Positions 35,396 to 45,039 of a stretch of DNA of 64,000 nucleotides are shown one piece after another. The stretch covers positions 248,001-312,000 of the forward strand of contig NZ_VFRQ01000001.1 of assembly GCF_006385705.1 (NCBI RefSeq), given 5' to 3'. The notes beneath the pieces are model-generated. The model searched no databases and was not told the DNA's origin. It saw only the letters and a list, made by a program, of their open reading frames with translations. The position numbers were made by a program, and so were the translations under genes. Source of the DNA: Pontibacter mangrovi. Its GTDB lineage: Bacteria > Bacteroidota > Bacteroidia > Cytophagales > Hymenobacteraceae. The first letter of the stretch is position 1. The number at the start of each line of letters is the position of its first letter.

Positions 35396-35508
35396 GGATC
35401 AGGATTTACAGGATTAAAAGATTCACAGGATTTTCTCTTTATAAATATGAAGATGCTGTGCGACTTTCAACGTGGCCATCCTTTTAAATCTGGTAAATCC
35501 TGGTTCAA
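35396..35508. repeat. Inverted AATCCTG-type repeat element
   Basis: Arm 1 (35396-35434) is, read on the minus strand, a degenerate tandem of AATCCTGTRAATC units. Arm 2 (35478-35508) has the same unit in the opposite orientation. An 18-nt core (AATCCTGTAAATCCTGAT, minus strand) matches arm 2 at 15 of 18 positions, with about 43 nt between the arms. Similar AATCCTGTAAATCCTG arrays are familiar as dispersed non-coding repeats in Bacteroidota; that is recollection, not a search result. The element fills most of the 270-bp queE-folD gap. Confidence 0.6.
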
Positions 35509-35543
35509 ACAAAGCCCTCACCTTTGATTAGGAGAGGGCTTTG
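35506..35543 (-). terminator. Intrinsic terminator of folD
   Basis: A 10-bp perfect stem, CAAAGCCCTC (35510-35519) with GAGGGCTTTG (35534-35543), begins 6 bp downstream of the folD stop on the minus strand. The following tract TTTGTTTGAA is only moderately U-rich. Confidence 0.65.
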
Positions 35544-35549
35544 TTGGGA

Positions 35550-36431
35550 TTACTCGTATACTTCTTTCTTGGCGGCTTTCAGCGTGTTCATCATCAGCAT
35601 GGCGATAGTGAGCGGGCCAACGCCACCCGGAACCGGCGTGATGTAGCTGCACTTTTCGGCCACACTCTCAAAGTCCACGTCGCCACGCAGCCTGAAACCG
35701 GATTTGCGGCTTGCATCCGGAACGCGGGTGGTTCCTACGTCAATCACGACAGCGCCTTCTTTCACCATGTCTGCCGTGATAAGCCCTGGCTTGCCCACAG
35801 CTACGATGATGATGTCCGCCTGCTGGGTGAAGTATGGCAGGTTAACTGTATTACGGTGGCAAAGCGTTACGGTGGCATCGCCCGGGTAACCGGCCTTAGA
35901 CATGAGAATGCTCATAGGAGTGCCCACGATGTTGCTGCGACCAATCACCACGCAGTGCTTGCCTTTAGTCTCGATCTCGTAGCGCTGCAGCAACTGCAGA
36001 ATGCCGGCTGGCGTGGCTGGCAGGTAGGCTGGCAAACCGGCCACCATGCGGCCCACATTCGTTGGGTGGAAGCCGTCCACATCTTTTCTTGGGTCTACCG
36101 CCTCAATTACCTTTTCGGTATCAATGTGCTTGGGCAGGGGCAGCTGCACGATAAAACCGTCTATCTCCTCATCCTCATTCAACTCTTTTATCTTGTTCAG
36201 CAGCTCTTCTTCGGTCACGGTGTCCTCGTAGCGGATAAGCGAGGAGCCGAAGCCGATACGCTCGCAGGCCAGTACTTTGTTGTTCACGTAAGTCACAGAG
36301 CCGCCATCATTGCCAACAAGTATGGCAGCCAGGTGCGGCACCTTGCCACCGTTAGCTCTGATTTCAGCTACCTCAGCAGCTATTTCATTCTGGATGGCTT
36401 CGGAAGTTTTTTTACCGTCGAGCAGGGTCAT
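35550..36431 (-). CDS. folD: Methylenetetrahydrofolate dehydrogenase/cyclohydrolase
   Basis: A 293-residue bifunctional enzyme that converts 5,10-methylene-THF to 10-formyl-THF with NADP+. Family stretches are [18 protein letters not shown] (catalytic Lys), [29 protein letters not shown] (nucleotide binding) and [18 protein letters not shown]. The length is standard. It is downstream of the CYTH gene by 30 bp and ends with a terminator. Confidence 0.95.
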   Translation of the reverse strand: MTLLDGKKTSEAIQNEIAAEVAEIRANGGKVPHLAAILVGNDGGSVTYVNNKVLACERIGFGSSLIRYEDTVTEEELLNKIKELNEDEEIDGFIVQLPLPKHIDTEKVIEAVDPRKDVDGFHPTNVGRMVAGLPAYLPATPAGILQLLQRYEIETKGKHCVVIGRSNIVGTPMSILMSKAGYPGDATVTLCHRNTVNLPYFTQQADIIIVAVGKPGLITADMVKEGAVVIDVGTTRVPDASRKSGFRLRGDVDFESVAEKCSYITPVPGGVGPLTIAMLMMNTLKAAKKEVYE

Positions 36432-36461
36432 GTTAAGTTGATTATGAATGATGTGATTTGA

Positions 36462-36974
36462 TTATATATGGGACTTCATATTAAAATAAGAATCGTCCAC
36501 CAGGTCTTCCTCCTCTAGCTGAAGTAATTCCCGGTAAAACGAACACTGCTCCAGCAGCCGCTCCACCCCGATGGAACCGTTCAGGTCTATGGCTTCTATC
36601 TCTACAAAAGTACCTAGACCATCTACCTGGTCCAGGTGAAATTTAACGTTGTCGATAAAGAAGATCTTCCTGCGCTTTTTAACCTGCCCTAACACCTGCA
36701 CTTCACCATAAAGGAGCTGCACCGTTTCCGGAGATGGATTCTTAAGATAGAGCAGCACTTCTGTACGCTTTACCTCATGCATGTGCTCCCTCTTATAGTG
36801 AATCAGCACATGCTCCAGGTTCCCCTCCCGCAGCTTGAGCATTCCATCGGCTACCTGATAAAAAGTATCAGTCTGTACATCCATTCCTTTGTAGGCAGCT
36901 TGTTGCTCCAGCAGGATTGTCTGTACTGCGGCAGGATCGTGACAATGAGCTTTAATGGTGATATCGGCGTACAT
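36462..36974 (-). CDS. CYTH domain protein (CyaB-like)
   Basis: A 170-residue protein of the CYTH superfamily (class IV adenylate cyclase/thiamine triphosphatase fold). ATG 36974 is chosen because the domain starts there (MYADITIKAHCHDP); a longer frame adds 13 Arg/Cys-containing residues over the upstream hairpin. The signature ExExK is replaced by D-I-T-I-K, so one catalytic acid is missing. Downstream it keeps KLREGN, LIHYKRE and VEIEAI. Whether it is an active cyclase or phosphatase is doubtful. It lies between lepA and folD. Confidence 0.72.
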   Translation of the reverse strand: MYADITIKAHCHDPAAVQTILLEQQAAYKGMDVQTDTFYQVADGMLKLREGNLEHVLIHYKREHMHEVKRTEVLLYLKNPSPETVQLLYGEVQVLGQVKKRRKIFFIDNVKFHLDQVDGLGTFVEIEAIDLNGSIGVERLLEQCSFYRELLQLEEEDLVDDSYFNMKSHI

Positions 36975-36989
36975 GGAATTCTTAAAGCG

Positions 36990-37025
36990 ACAAGCCCCGG
37001 CGCGCAGGGGCACGTCGGGGCTTGT
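36990..37025 (-). terminator. Hairpin after lepA, possibly a terminator
   Basis: A 10-bp stem, ACAAGCCCCG (36990-36999) with CGGGGCTTGT (37016-37025), lies 8 bp after the lepA stop. The downstream tract on the minus strand (CGCTTTAAG) is weakly U-rich, so it may attenuate rather than fully stop transcription into the CYTH and folD genes. Confidence 0.5.
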
Positions 37026-37032
37026 TTAGAGG

Positions 37033-38817
37033 TTAGTCGAGTTTAAGCACCGCTAAGAAGGCTTCTTGCGGGATCTCCACGTTGCCTACCTGGCGCATGC
37101 GTTTCTTACCTTTCTTCTGTTTCTCGAGAAGCTTACGCTTACGCGAAATGTCACCGCCGTAGCATTTGGCTAACACGTTCTTGCGCATGGCTTTCACGGT
37201 TTCGCGGGCGATGATTTTTTGGCCGATAGCCGCCTGAATTGCGATCTCGAACATCTGGCGCGGCAGCAGCTCACGCAGTTTTTCGCAAAGGCGCTTGCCC
37301 CAGTCGTAGGCCTTGTCGCGGTGCACAATGGCGCTCAGGGCGTCCACCTTCTCGCCGTTCAGCATAATGTCCAGCTTCACCATGTTGGATGGGCGGAAGC
37401 CGATCAGCTCATAGTCCAGGGAGGCATAGCCGCGCGAAATGGTCTTTAGTTTATCAAAGAAGTCGAACACAATCTCGGCCAGCGGCATCTCAAACGTCAT
37501 CTCCACGCGGTCGCTGGTCAGGTACGTCTGGTTCTTCAGGATACCGCGCTTGTCCATACACAGCGTAATGATCGGCCCTACAAAGTCAGACTTGGAAATG
37601 ATTTGCGCCTTGATGAACGGCTCCTCAATGTGGTCAATATAGTTCGGGTCCGGCATCTCCGACGGAGCATTTACCTTCACCATCTTCTCTTTTGTAGTAT
37701 AGGCATGGAACTGCACTGACGGCACGGTAGTGATCACCGTCATGTCGAACTCCCGTTCCAGGCGCTCCTGCACAATCTCCATGTGCAGCATCCCCAGGAA
37801 ACCGCAACGGAAACCGAAACCAAGGGCGGCAGAGGTCTCCGGCTCCCACACCAGCGAGGCGTCGTTCAGCTGCAGCTTCTCCATGGAGGTGCGCAGTTCC
37901 TCGTACTCGCTCGTCTCCACCGGGTAAATGCCGGCAAACACCATCGGCTTCACATCCTCAAACCCCTGTATACCCTTCGCCGGACGGTCCACATGCGTGA
38001 TAGTGTCCCCTACTTTTACCTCCTTGGCGTTTTTGATACCTGAGATCAGGTAGCCCACATTACCGGCCGACATCTCCTGGCGCGACTCCTGGTTCAGCTT
38101 CAGCACACCGATTTCGTCAGCTTCGTAAGTTTTGCCCGTGTTGATGAACTTCACCTTCTCCCCTTTCTTCAGGGTGCCGTTGAAAATGCGGAAATATACT
38201 TCGATGCCTCTATAGGAGTTGAACACCGAGTCGAAGATAAGCGCCTGCAGCGGTGCCTTCGGATCGCCTTTCGGGGCCGGGATACGGTCACAGATGGCGT
38301 TCAGAATCTCTTCGACACCGATGCCCGCCTTTCCGGACGCATGAATGATATCTTCTCTGTCGCAACCAATCAGGTCGATGATTTGATCAGACACCTCTTC
38401 CGGCATGGAGTGCGGTAGGTCGATCTTGTTCAGCACCGGTATGATCTCCAGGTCGTTTCCGATCGCCAGGTATAAGTTGGAAATGGTCTGCGCCTCGATC
38501 CCCTGGGAGGAGTCCACGATCAGGAGCGCGCCCTCGCAGGCGGCGATGGAACGGGAAACCTCATAGGAAAAGTCTACGTGGCCTGGGGTGTCGATCAGGT
38601 TCAGCACGTACTCCTCTCCCTTGTAATGGTAGTTCATCTGGATGGCGTGGCTCTTGATGGTGATGCCGCGCTCACGCTCCAGGTCCATGTTATCAAGCAG
38701 CTGGTTTTGCATCTCACGCTCCGCCACGGTAGAGGTAAACTCCAGCAAACGGTCAGCCAGGGTACTCTTGCCATGGTCGATGTGGGCGATGATGCAGAAA
38801 TTGCGAATGTTCTTCAT
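37033..38817 (-). CDS. lepA: Elongation factor 4 (LepA)
   Basis: A 594-residue translational GTPase that acts on the ribosome, mostly in initiation or back-translocation. G1 is [13 protein letters not shown] (about 10-22), G3 is DTPGHVDF and G4 is NKID; the LepA-specific C-terminal domain ends [20 protein letters not shown]. The length is standard. The upstream region has an exact -7 box. Confidence 0.96.
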   Translation of the reverse strand: MKNIRNFCIIAHIDHGKSTLADRLLEFTSTVAEREMQNQLLDNMDLERERGITIKSHAIQMNYHYKGEEYVLNLIDTPGHVDFSYEVSRSIAACEGALLIVDSSQGIEAQTISNLYLAIGNDLEIIPVLNKIDLPHSMPEEVSDQIIDLIGCDREDIIHASGKAGIGVEEILNAICDRIPAPKGDPKAPLQALIFDSVFNSYRGIEVYFRIFNGTLKKGEKVKFINTGKTYEADEIGVLKLNQESRQEMSAGNVGYLISGIKNAKEVKVGDTITHVDRPAKGIQGFEDVKPMVFAGIYPVETSEYEELRTSMEKLQLNDASLVWEPETSAALGFGFRCGFLGMLHMEIVQERLEREFDMTVITTVPSVQFHAYTTKEKMVKVNAPSEMPDPNYIDHIEEPFIKAQIISKSDFVGPIITLCMDKRGILKNQTYLTSDRVEMTFEMPLAEIVFDFFDKLKTISRGYASLDYELIGFRPSNMVKLDIMLNGEKVDALSAIVHRDKAYDWGKRLCEKLRELLPRQMFEIAIQAAIGQKIIARETVKAMRKNVLAKCYGGDISRKRKLLEKQKKGKKRMRQVGNVEIPQEAFLAVLKLD

Positions 38818-38835
38818 AAATATCTATACGAAAAG

Positions 38836-38843
38836 CAAAGTTA
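38836..38843 (-). promoter_or_regulatory. Candidate -7 box of lepA
   Basis: TAACTTTG on the minus strand fits TAnnTTTG exactly, 18 nt before the lepA ATG. At the -33 position there is CTG rather than TTG (38863-38865), so the match is partial. Confidence 0.4.
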
Positions 38844-39023
38844 AGAAAACTTATACTCATGTCAGAAGATTTTAAGGACCTTGGCAAACAAATAAATGCG
38901 GTTAAGGTTCCGCTAGGGCTGATTTTAGTAAAATGTATACTCCTGCGGATGATAAATAAGGCTCCGGTTTAATTAATTCGCTGCTGAAATGGTTATATTA
39001 AAAAGAAGCACCCAATTAAAAGT

Positions 39024-39203
39024 ATGACACAAGAAGAGTTTAACAGCGCGTTCAACGATACCCTGGACGAGCTTCTGCTTGCCATGGCCGAAACGCCTGA
39101 GGTTGACCTGGAGAAGTTTTATAGTATGGCCTGTATCATGGAAAACCTGATGTACTTCAGCCCGGTGCTTTATGCTGCCCTGAAGCCAAAAAACACCCAG
39201 TAG
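39024..39203 (+). CDS. Small acidic protein, function unknown (59 residues)
   Basis: A 59-codon frame starting MTQEEFNSAFNDTLDE and ending ALKPKNTQ. It is acidic (many Glu/Asp), rich in methionine (seven), and predicted to be helical, with no membrane segment. Codon use looks like the surrounding genes (GAG, CTG, GCC), which supports real translation. It lies 108 bp before icmF on the same strand. No family recognised; it could be a small helical bundle or an adaptor. Confidence 0.6.
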   Translation: MTQEEFNSAFNDTLDELLLAMAETPEVDLEKFYSMACIMENLMYFSPVLYAALKPKNTQ

Positions 39204-39311
39204 AAGCATTATTCTTACGCGCCGCTCTTAGTCTGGCGGCAGCTGTCGGAAAGACTATGTGCTATAAAATGACTATATTCGCAACAAATCTGGAAAAAAC
39301 TGAAAATAAGC

Positions 39312-42300
39312 ATGCAAACTACTAAAGTAGAGCCTTATAAACCCATCCATCATATCCGTATCGTTACGGCAGCTTCTTTGTTCGACGGCCACGACGCCTC
39401 GATCAACATTATGCGCCGCATCATCCAGGCCTCTGGCGCCGAGGTAATCCACCTGGGCCATAACCGTTCGGTACAGGAGATCGTGGACTGCGCGATACAG
39501 GAAGATGCGCAGGCCATTGCCATTACCTCTTACCAGGGCGGGCACCTGGAGTACTTTAAGTATATGTATGACCTCCTGCAGGAGCGTGGCAGCGGCCACA
39601 TCCGCATCTTCGGCGGCGGCGGGGGTGTTATACTTCCAACCGAGATAGAGGAACTGCATGCGTATGGCATCGCCCGCATCTACTCCCCTGACGACGGACG
39701 TGCCATGGGCCTGCAGGGCATGATCAACGATATGCTCGAAAAATGCGACTTCCCGACAGGAAAAGACCTGAACGGCGAGGCCAGGCACCTGCGCGACAAA
39801 GATCCGAAGGCTATTGCTAGACTTATTTCAGCTGCCGAGAACTTTCCGGAGGAAGCCCGTGGTATACTTAACGAAGTAAAAGAGCAGGCCAAAGAAATTA
39901 AAACGCCTGTGTTAGGTATAACCGGTACAGGTGGTGCCGGTAAATCATCTTTAGTGGATGAACTGGTGCGCCGTTTCCTGATGGATTTCCCGGAGAAGCG
40001 TATTGCCATCATTTCGGTAGACCCTTCCAAGCGCAAAACCGGCGGTGCCCTTCTAGGCGATAGAATCCGCATGAACTCCATCTCCAACGAAAGAGTATAC
40101 ATGCGCTCGCTGGCCACCCGCCAAAGCAACCTGGCCCTGAGCAAGTATGTGCAGGACGCCGTGGACATTGTGAAAGCCGCCGACTTCGACTTAATTATTC
40201 TTGAGACATCGGGTATAGGTCAGTCTGACACCGAGATCATCGAGCACTCGGACATGAGCCTGTATGTGATGACGCCGGAGTATGGTGCCGCCACACAGCT
40301 CGAGAAGATCGACATGCTCGACTTTGCCGATGTGATCGCGCTGAACAAGTTCGACAAGCGCGGTGCCCTGGACGCACTGCGTGATGTGAAGAAGCAATAC
40401 AAGCGCAACCACCAGCTGTGGGACGTGAAGGACGAAGAGATTCCGGTATTCGGCACCATTGCTTCGCAGTTCAACGACCCGGGCATGAACCAGCTCTACC
40501 GCGCCATCATGGCGACTATTTCTAAGAAGACAGGTGTGGAATTTAACTCGAACCTGCATACTTCCAAGGAGATGTCGGAGAAGGTATTCATCATTCCTCC
40601 TAGCCGCACCCGCTACCTTTCGGAGATCTCCGAAACCATTCGCAACTACGACAAGTGGACAATTGACCAAGCCGAGGTGGCGCAGAAACTATACGGCATC
40701 AAGAAGTCTATTGAGGCGGTGCAAAGTATAGAGGTGGAAGACAAAGACCGCCTGGTGAAGCAGCTCGAAGCAGCCTATGCCGAAGTAGAGCTAAACCTGG
40801 ACGGCCAGAACAAGAAGATTCTGGAGAACTGGAAAGAGAAAGTACAGGCTTACAAGAATGAGTTCTACGTCTTCAAAGTGCGCGACAAAGAGATCAAGAT
40901 AAAGACGCACACAGAGTCTCTATCTCATTTACAGATACCGAAAGTGGCTACGCCAAAGTATGAGGCTTGGGGTGATTTGTTGAAGTGGAACCTGCAGGAG
41001 AACGTGCCGGGTGAGTTCCCATACACCGCAGGCGTGTTCCCGTTCAAGCGCGAAGGCGAAGATCCGACTCGAATGTTTGCCGGCGAAGGCGGCCCGGAGC
41101 GTACGAATCGCCGCTTCCACTATGTGAGCTTAGGCATGCCAGCCAAGCGTTTGTCTACAGCTTTTGACTCGGTAACGCTTTACGGCGAGGACCCGGATTA
41201 TAGACCGGATATCTATGGTAAGATCGGTAACTCCGGCGTAAGCATCTGCTGCCTCGATGATGCCAAGAAACTATACTCCGGCTTTAACCTGGCCGATCCG
41301 AAGACTTCCGTATCCATGACCATCAATGGTCCTGCCGCTATCCTGACCGGTTTCTTTATGAATGCCGCCATCGATCAGCAATGCGAGCTTTACATTAAGG
41401 AGAATGGCTTGGAGGAAGAGGTTGAGCAGAAGATCGAGGCTATGTATAAAGAGAAAGGCGCTGAGCGTCCGCGCTACCAGGGCAATCTGCCGGAAGGTAA
41501 TGATGGCTTGGGCCTGATGCTCTTGGGCGTAACAGGTGACCAGGTATTGCCTGCCGAAGTATACGAGCCGATCAAAGCGCATACGCTGGCAGCGGTGCGT
41601 GGTACGGTACAGGCCGATATTCTAAAAGAAGACCAGGCGCAGAACACTTGCATCTTCTCCACCGAGTTCTCGCTGCGTTTGATGGGCGACGTGCAACAGT
41701 ACTTCATCGACAAGAACGTGCGAAACTTCTATTCGGTGTCCATCTCAGGTTACCACATTGCTGAGGCCGGCGCCAACCCGATCTCCCAGTTGGCCTTTAC
41801 GCTGGCTAACGGCTTTACGTTTGTGGAGTACTACGTGAGCCGTGGCATGGACATCAACAAGTTTGCGCCGAACCTGAGCTTCTTCTTCTCCAACGGCATT
41901 GATCCGGAGTATGCGGTAATTGGCCGTGTGGCACGCAGAATATGGGCCAAGGCGATGAAGCACAAGTATGGCGCCGATGCCCGCTCGCAGATGCTGAAGT
42001 ACCACATCCAGACATCCGGCCGCTCGCTGCACGCGCAGGAAATCGACTTCAACGATATCCGCACCACCCTGCAGGCGCTGTACGCGATTTACGACAACTG
42101 TAACTCACTGCACACGAACGCTTACGACGAGGCCATTACCACACCAACCGAGGCATCGGTACGTCGTGCCATGGCCATTCAATTGATCATCAACCGGGAG
42201 CTGGGTCTGGCGAAGAACGAGAACCCGCTGCAGGGCTCCTTCATCATCGAAGAACTGACGGACCTGGTGGAAGAGGCGGTATTGACCGAGTTCGACCGCA

Positions 42301-42698
42301 TCACGGAGCGTGGCGGCGTATTGGGCGCTATGGAGACGATGTACCAGCGCGGTAAGATCCAGGAGGAGAGTTTATACTATGAGACCCTGAAGCATACCGG
42401 TGAGTACCCGATCATCGGCGTGAACACGTTCCTTTCTTCCAAAGGCTCTCCAACGGTCATCCCGACAGAGGTTATTCGTGCCACGGAAGAAGAGAAAAAG
42501 TACCAGATCAACATGGTGCGCGCCCTGCAGGAGCGCAATGCCGACAAATCAGAGGAAATGCTGAAGCGACTGCAGCAGGTAGCCATTGCCAATGGCAACA
42601 TCTTTGCCGAGATGATGGAGACCGTGAAGTTCTGCTCACTGGGCCAGATCACCAATGCTTTATTTGAGGTTGGCGGACAGTATCGCCGGAACATGTAA
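39312..42698 (+). CDS. icmF: Fused acyl-CoA mutase IcmF (B12-dependent, with G-protein chaperone)
   Basis: A 1128-residue fusion. Residues about 1-145 are the cobalamin-binding domain with the base-off ligand H27 in LFDGHDAS; about 195-420 is a MeaB/ArgK-type GTPase (P-loop GTGGAGKSS at 205-213, NKFD); about 560-1128 is the large mutase domain. IcmF interconverts isobutyryl- and n-butyryl-CoA, and in some species isovaleryl- and pivalyl-CoA, while the built-in GTPase protects and loads the cofactor. It appears to be a single-gene unit with its own terminator. Confidence 0.93.
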   Translation: MQTTKVEPYKPIHHIRIVTAASLFDGHDASINIMRRIIQASGAEVIHLGHNRSVQEIVDCAIQEDAQAIAITSYQGGHLEYFKYMYDLLQERGSGHIRIFGGGGGVILPTEIEELHAYGIARIYSPDDGRAMGLQGMINDMLEKCDFPTGKDLNGEARHLRDKDPKAIARLISAAENFPEEARGILNEVKEQAKEIKTPVLGITGTGGAGKSSLVDELVRRFLMDFPEKRIAIISVDPSKRKTGGALLGDRIRMNSISNERVYMRSLATRQSNLALSKYVQDAVDIVKAADFDLIILETSGIGQSDTEIIEHSDMSLYVMTPEYGAATQLEKIDMLDFADVIALNKFDKRGALDALRDVKKQYKRNHQLWDVKDEEIPVFGTIASQFNDPGMNQLYRAIMATISKKTGVEFNSNLHTSKEMSEKVFIIPPSRTRYLSEISETIRNYDKWTIDQAEVAQKLYGIKKSIEAVQSIEVEDKDRLVKQLEAAYAEVELNLDGQNKKILENWKEKVQAYKNEFYVFKVRDKEIKIKTHTESLSHLQIPKVATPKYEAWGDLLKWNLQENVPGEFPYTAGVFPFKREGEDPTRMFAGEGGPERTNRRFHYVSLGMPAKRLSTAFDSVTLYGEDPDYRPDIYGKIGNSGVSICCLDDAKKLYSGFNLADPKTSVSMTINGPAAILTGFFMNAAIDQQCELYIKENGLEEEVEQKIEAMYKEKGAERPRYQGNLPEGNDGLGLMLLGVTGDQVLPAEVYEPIKAHTLAAVRGTVQADILKEDQAQNTCIFSTEFSLRLMGDVQQYFIDKNVRNFYSVSISGYHIAEAGANPISQLAFTLANGFTFVEYYVSRGMDINKFAPNLSFFFSNGIDPEYAVIGRVARRIWAKAMKHKYGADARSQMLKYHIQTSGRSLHAQEIDFNDIRTTLQALYAIYDNCNSLHTNAYDEAITTPTEASVRRAMAIQLIINRELGLAKNENPLQGSFIIEELTDLVEEAVLTEFDRITERGGVLGAMETMYQRGKIQEESLYYETLKHTGEYPIIGVNTFLSSKGSPTVIPTEVIRATEEEKKYQINMVRALQERNADKSEEMLKRLQQVAIANGNIFAEMMETVKFCSLGQITNALFEVGGQYRRNM

Positions 42699-42731
42699 TC
42701 GCTATGTTTTATGGTATAGCTTAAGTATAAT

Positions 42732-42760
42732 GCCGGGCCAAGTGGTCCGGCTTTTCTTTT
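42732..42760 (+). terminator. Intrinsic terminator of icmF
   Basis: An 8-bp GC stem with one G-U pair (GCCGGGCC 42732-42739, GGTCCGGC 42744-42751), loop AAGT, then TTTTCTTTTT. AAGTATA heptamers flank it on both sides. Confidence 0.8.
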
Positions 42761-42849
42761 TAAGTATAAGGCTGTAATAAATTACAGCAACTTTATACCT
42801 GAAACAGTCCGTGCACGTAAGTATAAGCCTGAGGTACAAGATATAACGT

Positions 42850-42999
42850 ATGAACAAACAGGATAAATCCCAGTTACTGCTTCTGCTAGGCACAGCTATA
42901 ATGCTTGGGGCAGCTACCTACATTCTTTATGCCTGTAGGTTCCAGGAAAAAGATTTTGTGTTTGACACTTATGATGAGCACGAGGAAGATTATTTGTAG
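42850..42999 (+). CDS. Small single-helix membrane protein with acidic tail (49 residues)
   Basis: A 49-codon frame: a short polar start (MNKQDKSQ), a hydrophobic helix (LLLLLGTAIMLGAATYILYA, 9-28), then a hydrophilic tail with several acids ending DEHEEDYL. A strong bidirectional terminator follows 15 bp after the stop, which supports a real transcription unit. The layout (helix, then acidic tail with terminal aromatic and Leu) resembles the 43-residue protein at 45482. Function unknown. Confidence 0.55.
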   Translation: MNKQDKSQLLLLLGTAIMLGAATYILYACRFQEKDFVFDTYDEHEEDYL

Positions 43000-43013
43000 A
43001 ACGGCCTAAACAT

Positions 43014-43053
43014 AAAAAGAGCCCGCTGCACTTGGTGTGCAGCGGGCTCTTTT
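43014..43053. terminator. Bidirectional terminator after the 49-codon gene and rnk-like gene
   Basis: A 13-bp perfect stem, GAGCCCGCTGCAC (43019-43031) with its complement at 43037-43049, loop TTGGT, A-run before and T-run after. It serves the small plus-strand gene and the minus-strand rnk-like gene. Confidence 0.88.
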
Positions 43054-43067
43054 GCTTATAGCCAAGG

Positions 43068-43481
43068 CTATAAAGTATAGTTTCCGGTCGCCTCCGGCTG
43101 AAAAAGTATTTTATCTATTTTATAGTTGATCGTGCCGGACGGCACCGGCCACTCCACCACATCCCCTTCTTTGCAGCCTATGATGGCCGTGCCCACTGGC
43201 GCAAGTATCGATATTTTACGGGAACTGATATCTGCATCTTTCGGATAAACCAGTGTGATTTCCATCTCTGTGCCTTTCTGCAGATCTCGCAGCAATACCT
43301 TGGAGTTCATAGTAATGACATTCGCGGGAATCTCGTCAGAAGCTACAAGCTTGGCGCGTTTCAATTCCTCGCCTAACTGGCCAATGTTAGCGGCGGTTCC
43401 GTTGCCCTGCCGCTGCACCTGAATCAGGTCTACAAGACGCTTGTAGTCTTGCTCGGTTAAATAAATCACGTTGTTGTCCAT
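43068..43481 (-). CDS. Rnk/GreA-type RNA polymerase-binding factor
   Basis: A 137-residue protein with a short N-terminal helical region and the GreA/GreB C-terminal FKBP-like domain (MEITLVYPKDADISSRKISILAPVGTAIIGCKEGD, PSGTINYKIDKILFQPE). Length and layout match Rnk (nucleoside diphosphate kinase regulator), which lacks the long GreA coiled coil. It may bind RNA polymerase near the secondary channel. It starts 1 nt after the glutamate synthase stop, so the two are co-translated. Confidence 0.82.
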   Translation of the reverse strand: MDNNVIYLTEQDYKRLVDLIQVQRQGNGTAANIGQLGEELKRAKLVASDEIPANVITMNSKVLLRDLQKGTEMEITLVYPKDADISSRKISILAPVGTAIIGCKEGDVVEWPVPSGTINYKIDKILFQPEATGNYTL

Positions 43482-43482
43482 A

Positions 43483-45039
43483 TCAATTTAATACATAGTT
43501 CCTGTTGATAGTGCTGGGCGTTTGGCTCTTCGGGAAGTATAACTCCTTGAAGCTCATGTTGCGACCCTGCTCCACGCGCCTGAAAATCTTGTCCGGCTTT
43601 ATACTCTCTAAACTGTCGAAGCCGCAGGCCTCCATCACCTCTACAGTGGATTTGATGGTGTTGCCATGGAAGTTTGCCACGCGCACCCGCTTATCGGCCA
43701 CATCCAGCCCCTGGTAAAGGTTCTTGTCCTGGGTAGCAATGCCTACAGGGCAGCGGCCGGAGTCGCACTGCAGCGCCTGAATGCAGCCCAACGCGAACAT
43801 CATGCCCCTCGCACTGTAGCAAATATCAGCCCCCAAAGAGGCTGCCTTGATGATATCCACGCCGGTAATGATCTTTCCGGCAGCAATAATTTTTATTTCA
43901 TCGCGCAAGCCATACTTCCGCAGCGTGCTTTGGGCAAAGGCCAGCGCATCGTACAGCGGCATACCCAGGCTGTCAGTAAACTCCAGCGGTGCCGCACCTG
44001 TGCCGCCCTCCGCCCCGTCAATCGTAATGAAGTCCGGGTAAATGCGGTTGTGCATCATCTCCTGGCACAATCGCTCAAACTCCTGCTTGCTACCGATACA
44101 AAGCTTTATACCTATCGGCTTGCCCTCCGACAAAACGCGCAGCTTCTCCACAAACAGCAGCATCGTGAACGGATCTTTGAAAGCTGCGTGCGCCGGAGGC
44201 GATGCCACGGTCGTATAAGGCTCTACTTTCCGTATCGCTGCGATCTCAGGCGTGTTCTTGGCCGCCGGCAGTATACCGCCATGCCCCGGCTTTGCTCCCT
44301 GCGAGAGCTTTATCTCCACCATTTTGATGTGCGGGTGCGCCACTTGCTCCCGGAACAGCACCTCAGAGAAGCTTCCGTTCTTGTCGCGGCAGCCGAAATA
44401 GCCCGTACCGATCTGCCAGATCAAATCTCCGCCGCCTTGTATGTGGAAGGGGCTCACCCCGCCCTCGCCTGTGTTGTGGGCAAAGCCGCCTAATTTGGCA
44501 CCCGCGCTCAGGGCCGTAACGGCGGTCTTGCTCAGCGAGCCATAGCTCATGGCCGAAATATTATAGATGCTGGCGCTGTAGGGCTGCTTACATTGGCTGC
44601 TGCCCACCAGTACGCGCAGATTTTCCTCTTTCACGTGCACCGGAAACATGGTGTGGGCTATCCACTCATAGCCAATCTCCAGGCTGTTGCTGTGCATACC
44701 AAACGGCACCGTCTGGCGCACGTTCTTCGCGCGCTGGTATACAATGGAGCGCTGCCGGCGGCTAAAAGGCTTGCCATCGGTGTCAGACTCAAAGAAATAC
44801 TGCCGAAACTCCGGACGGATACTTTCAAAAAAATAGCGCAGGTAGCCTACCAGCGGGAAGTTGCGCAGCAGCGTGTGCTTTGCCTGCCGGACGTTGTGCT
44901 GGTACACGAGGTGCAGGGGCACGAGCAGCAGGAAGAGCCAGAGCGCCTGCCTGTCGAAAATAGATAAGAAAAGCGTAACAAGATAAGCACTTGCAAAGGC
45001 GTATGAAAGCACGCGCCTGACGCTCACAGTAGTTGCCAT
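43483..45039 (-). CDS. FMN-binding glutamate synthase family protein
   Basis: A 518-residue protein corresponding to the FMN/central part of glutamate synthase, with two N-terminal membrane helices (residues about 10-45). The FMN barrel includes GGAKLGGFAHNTGEGG and ITIDGAEGGTGAAP. The 3Fe-4S cysteines of GOGAT are kept as C-x5-C-x4-C in CIQALQCDSGRCPVG. It lacks the amidotransferase domain, so it probably uses ammonia or another donor, or a different substrate. The rnk-like gene follows after 1 nt. Confidence 0.85.
   Translation of the reverse strand: MATTVSVRRVLSYAFASAYLVTLFLSIFDRQALWLFLLLVPLHLVYQHNVRQAKHTLLRNFPLVGYLRYFFESIRPEFRQYFFESDTDGKPFSRRQRSIVYQRAKNVRQTVPFGMHSNSLEIGYEWIAHTMFPVHVKEENLRVLVGSSQCKQPYSASIYNISAMSYGSLSKTAVTALSAGAKLGGFAHNTGEGGVSPFHIQGGGDLIWQIGTGYFGCRDKNGSFSEVLFREQVAHPHIKMVEIKLSQGAKPGHGGILPAAKNTPEIAAIRKVEPYTTVASPPAHAAFKDPFTMLLFVEKLRVLSEGKPIGIKLCIGSKQEFERLCQEMMHNRIYPDFITIDGAEGGTGAAPLEFTDSLGMPLYDALAFAQSTLRKYGLRDEIKIIAAGKIITGVDIIKAASLGADICYSARGMMFALGCIQALQCDSGRCPVGIATQDKNLYQGLDVADKRVRVANFHGNTIKSTVEVMEACGFDSLESIKPDKIFRRVEQGRNMSFKELYFPKSQTPSTINRNYVLN

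Noticed and set aside
35396..35508. CRISPR array
   Set aside because: The units are degenerate, about 13 nt, without spacers of even length, and there are no cas genes in the window.
35478..35510. tRNA-like T-arm (GGTTCAAAC)
   Set aside because: No acceptor stem or anticodon arm can be drawn around it; the sequence belongs to the AATCCTG repeat element.
35541..36461. Long plus-strand frame opposite folD
   Set aside because: It covers the folD gene in antisense; FolD motifs are intact on the minus strand, and the antisense translation is rich in His and Val with no known domain.
43666..44493. 275-codon plus-strand frame opposite the glutamate synthase gene
   Set aside because: It is a by-product of the GC-rich third positions of the real gene; no domain or signal is seen.
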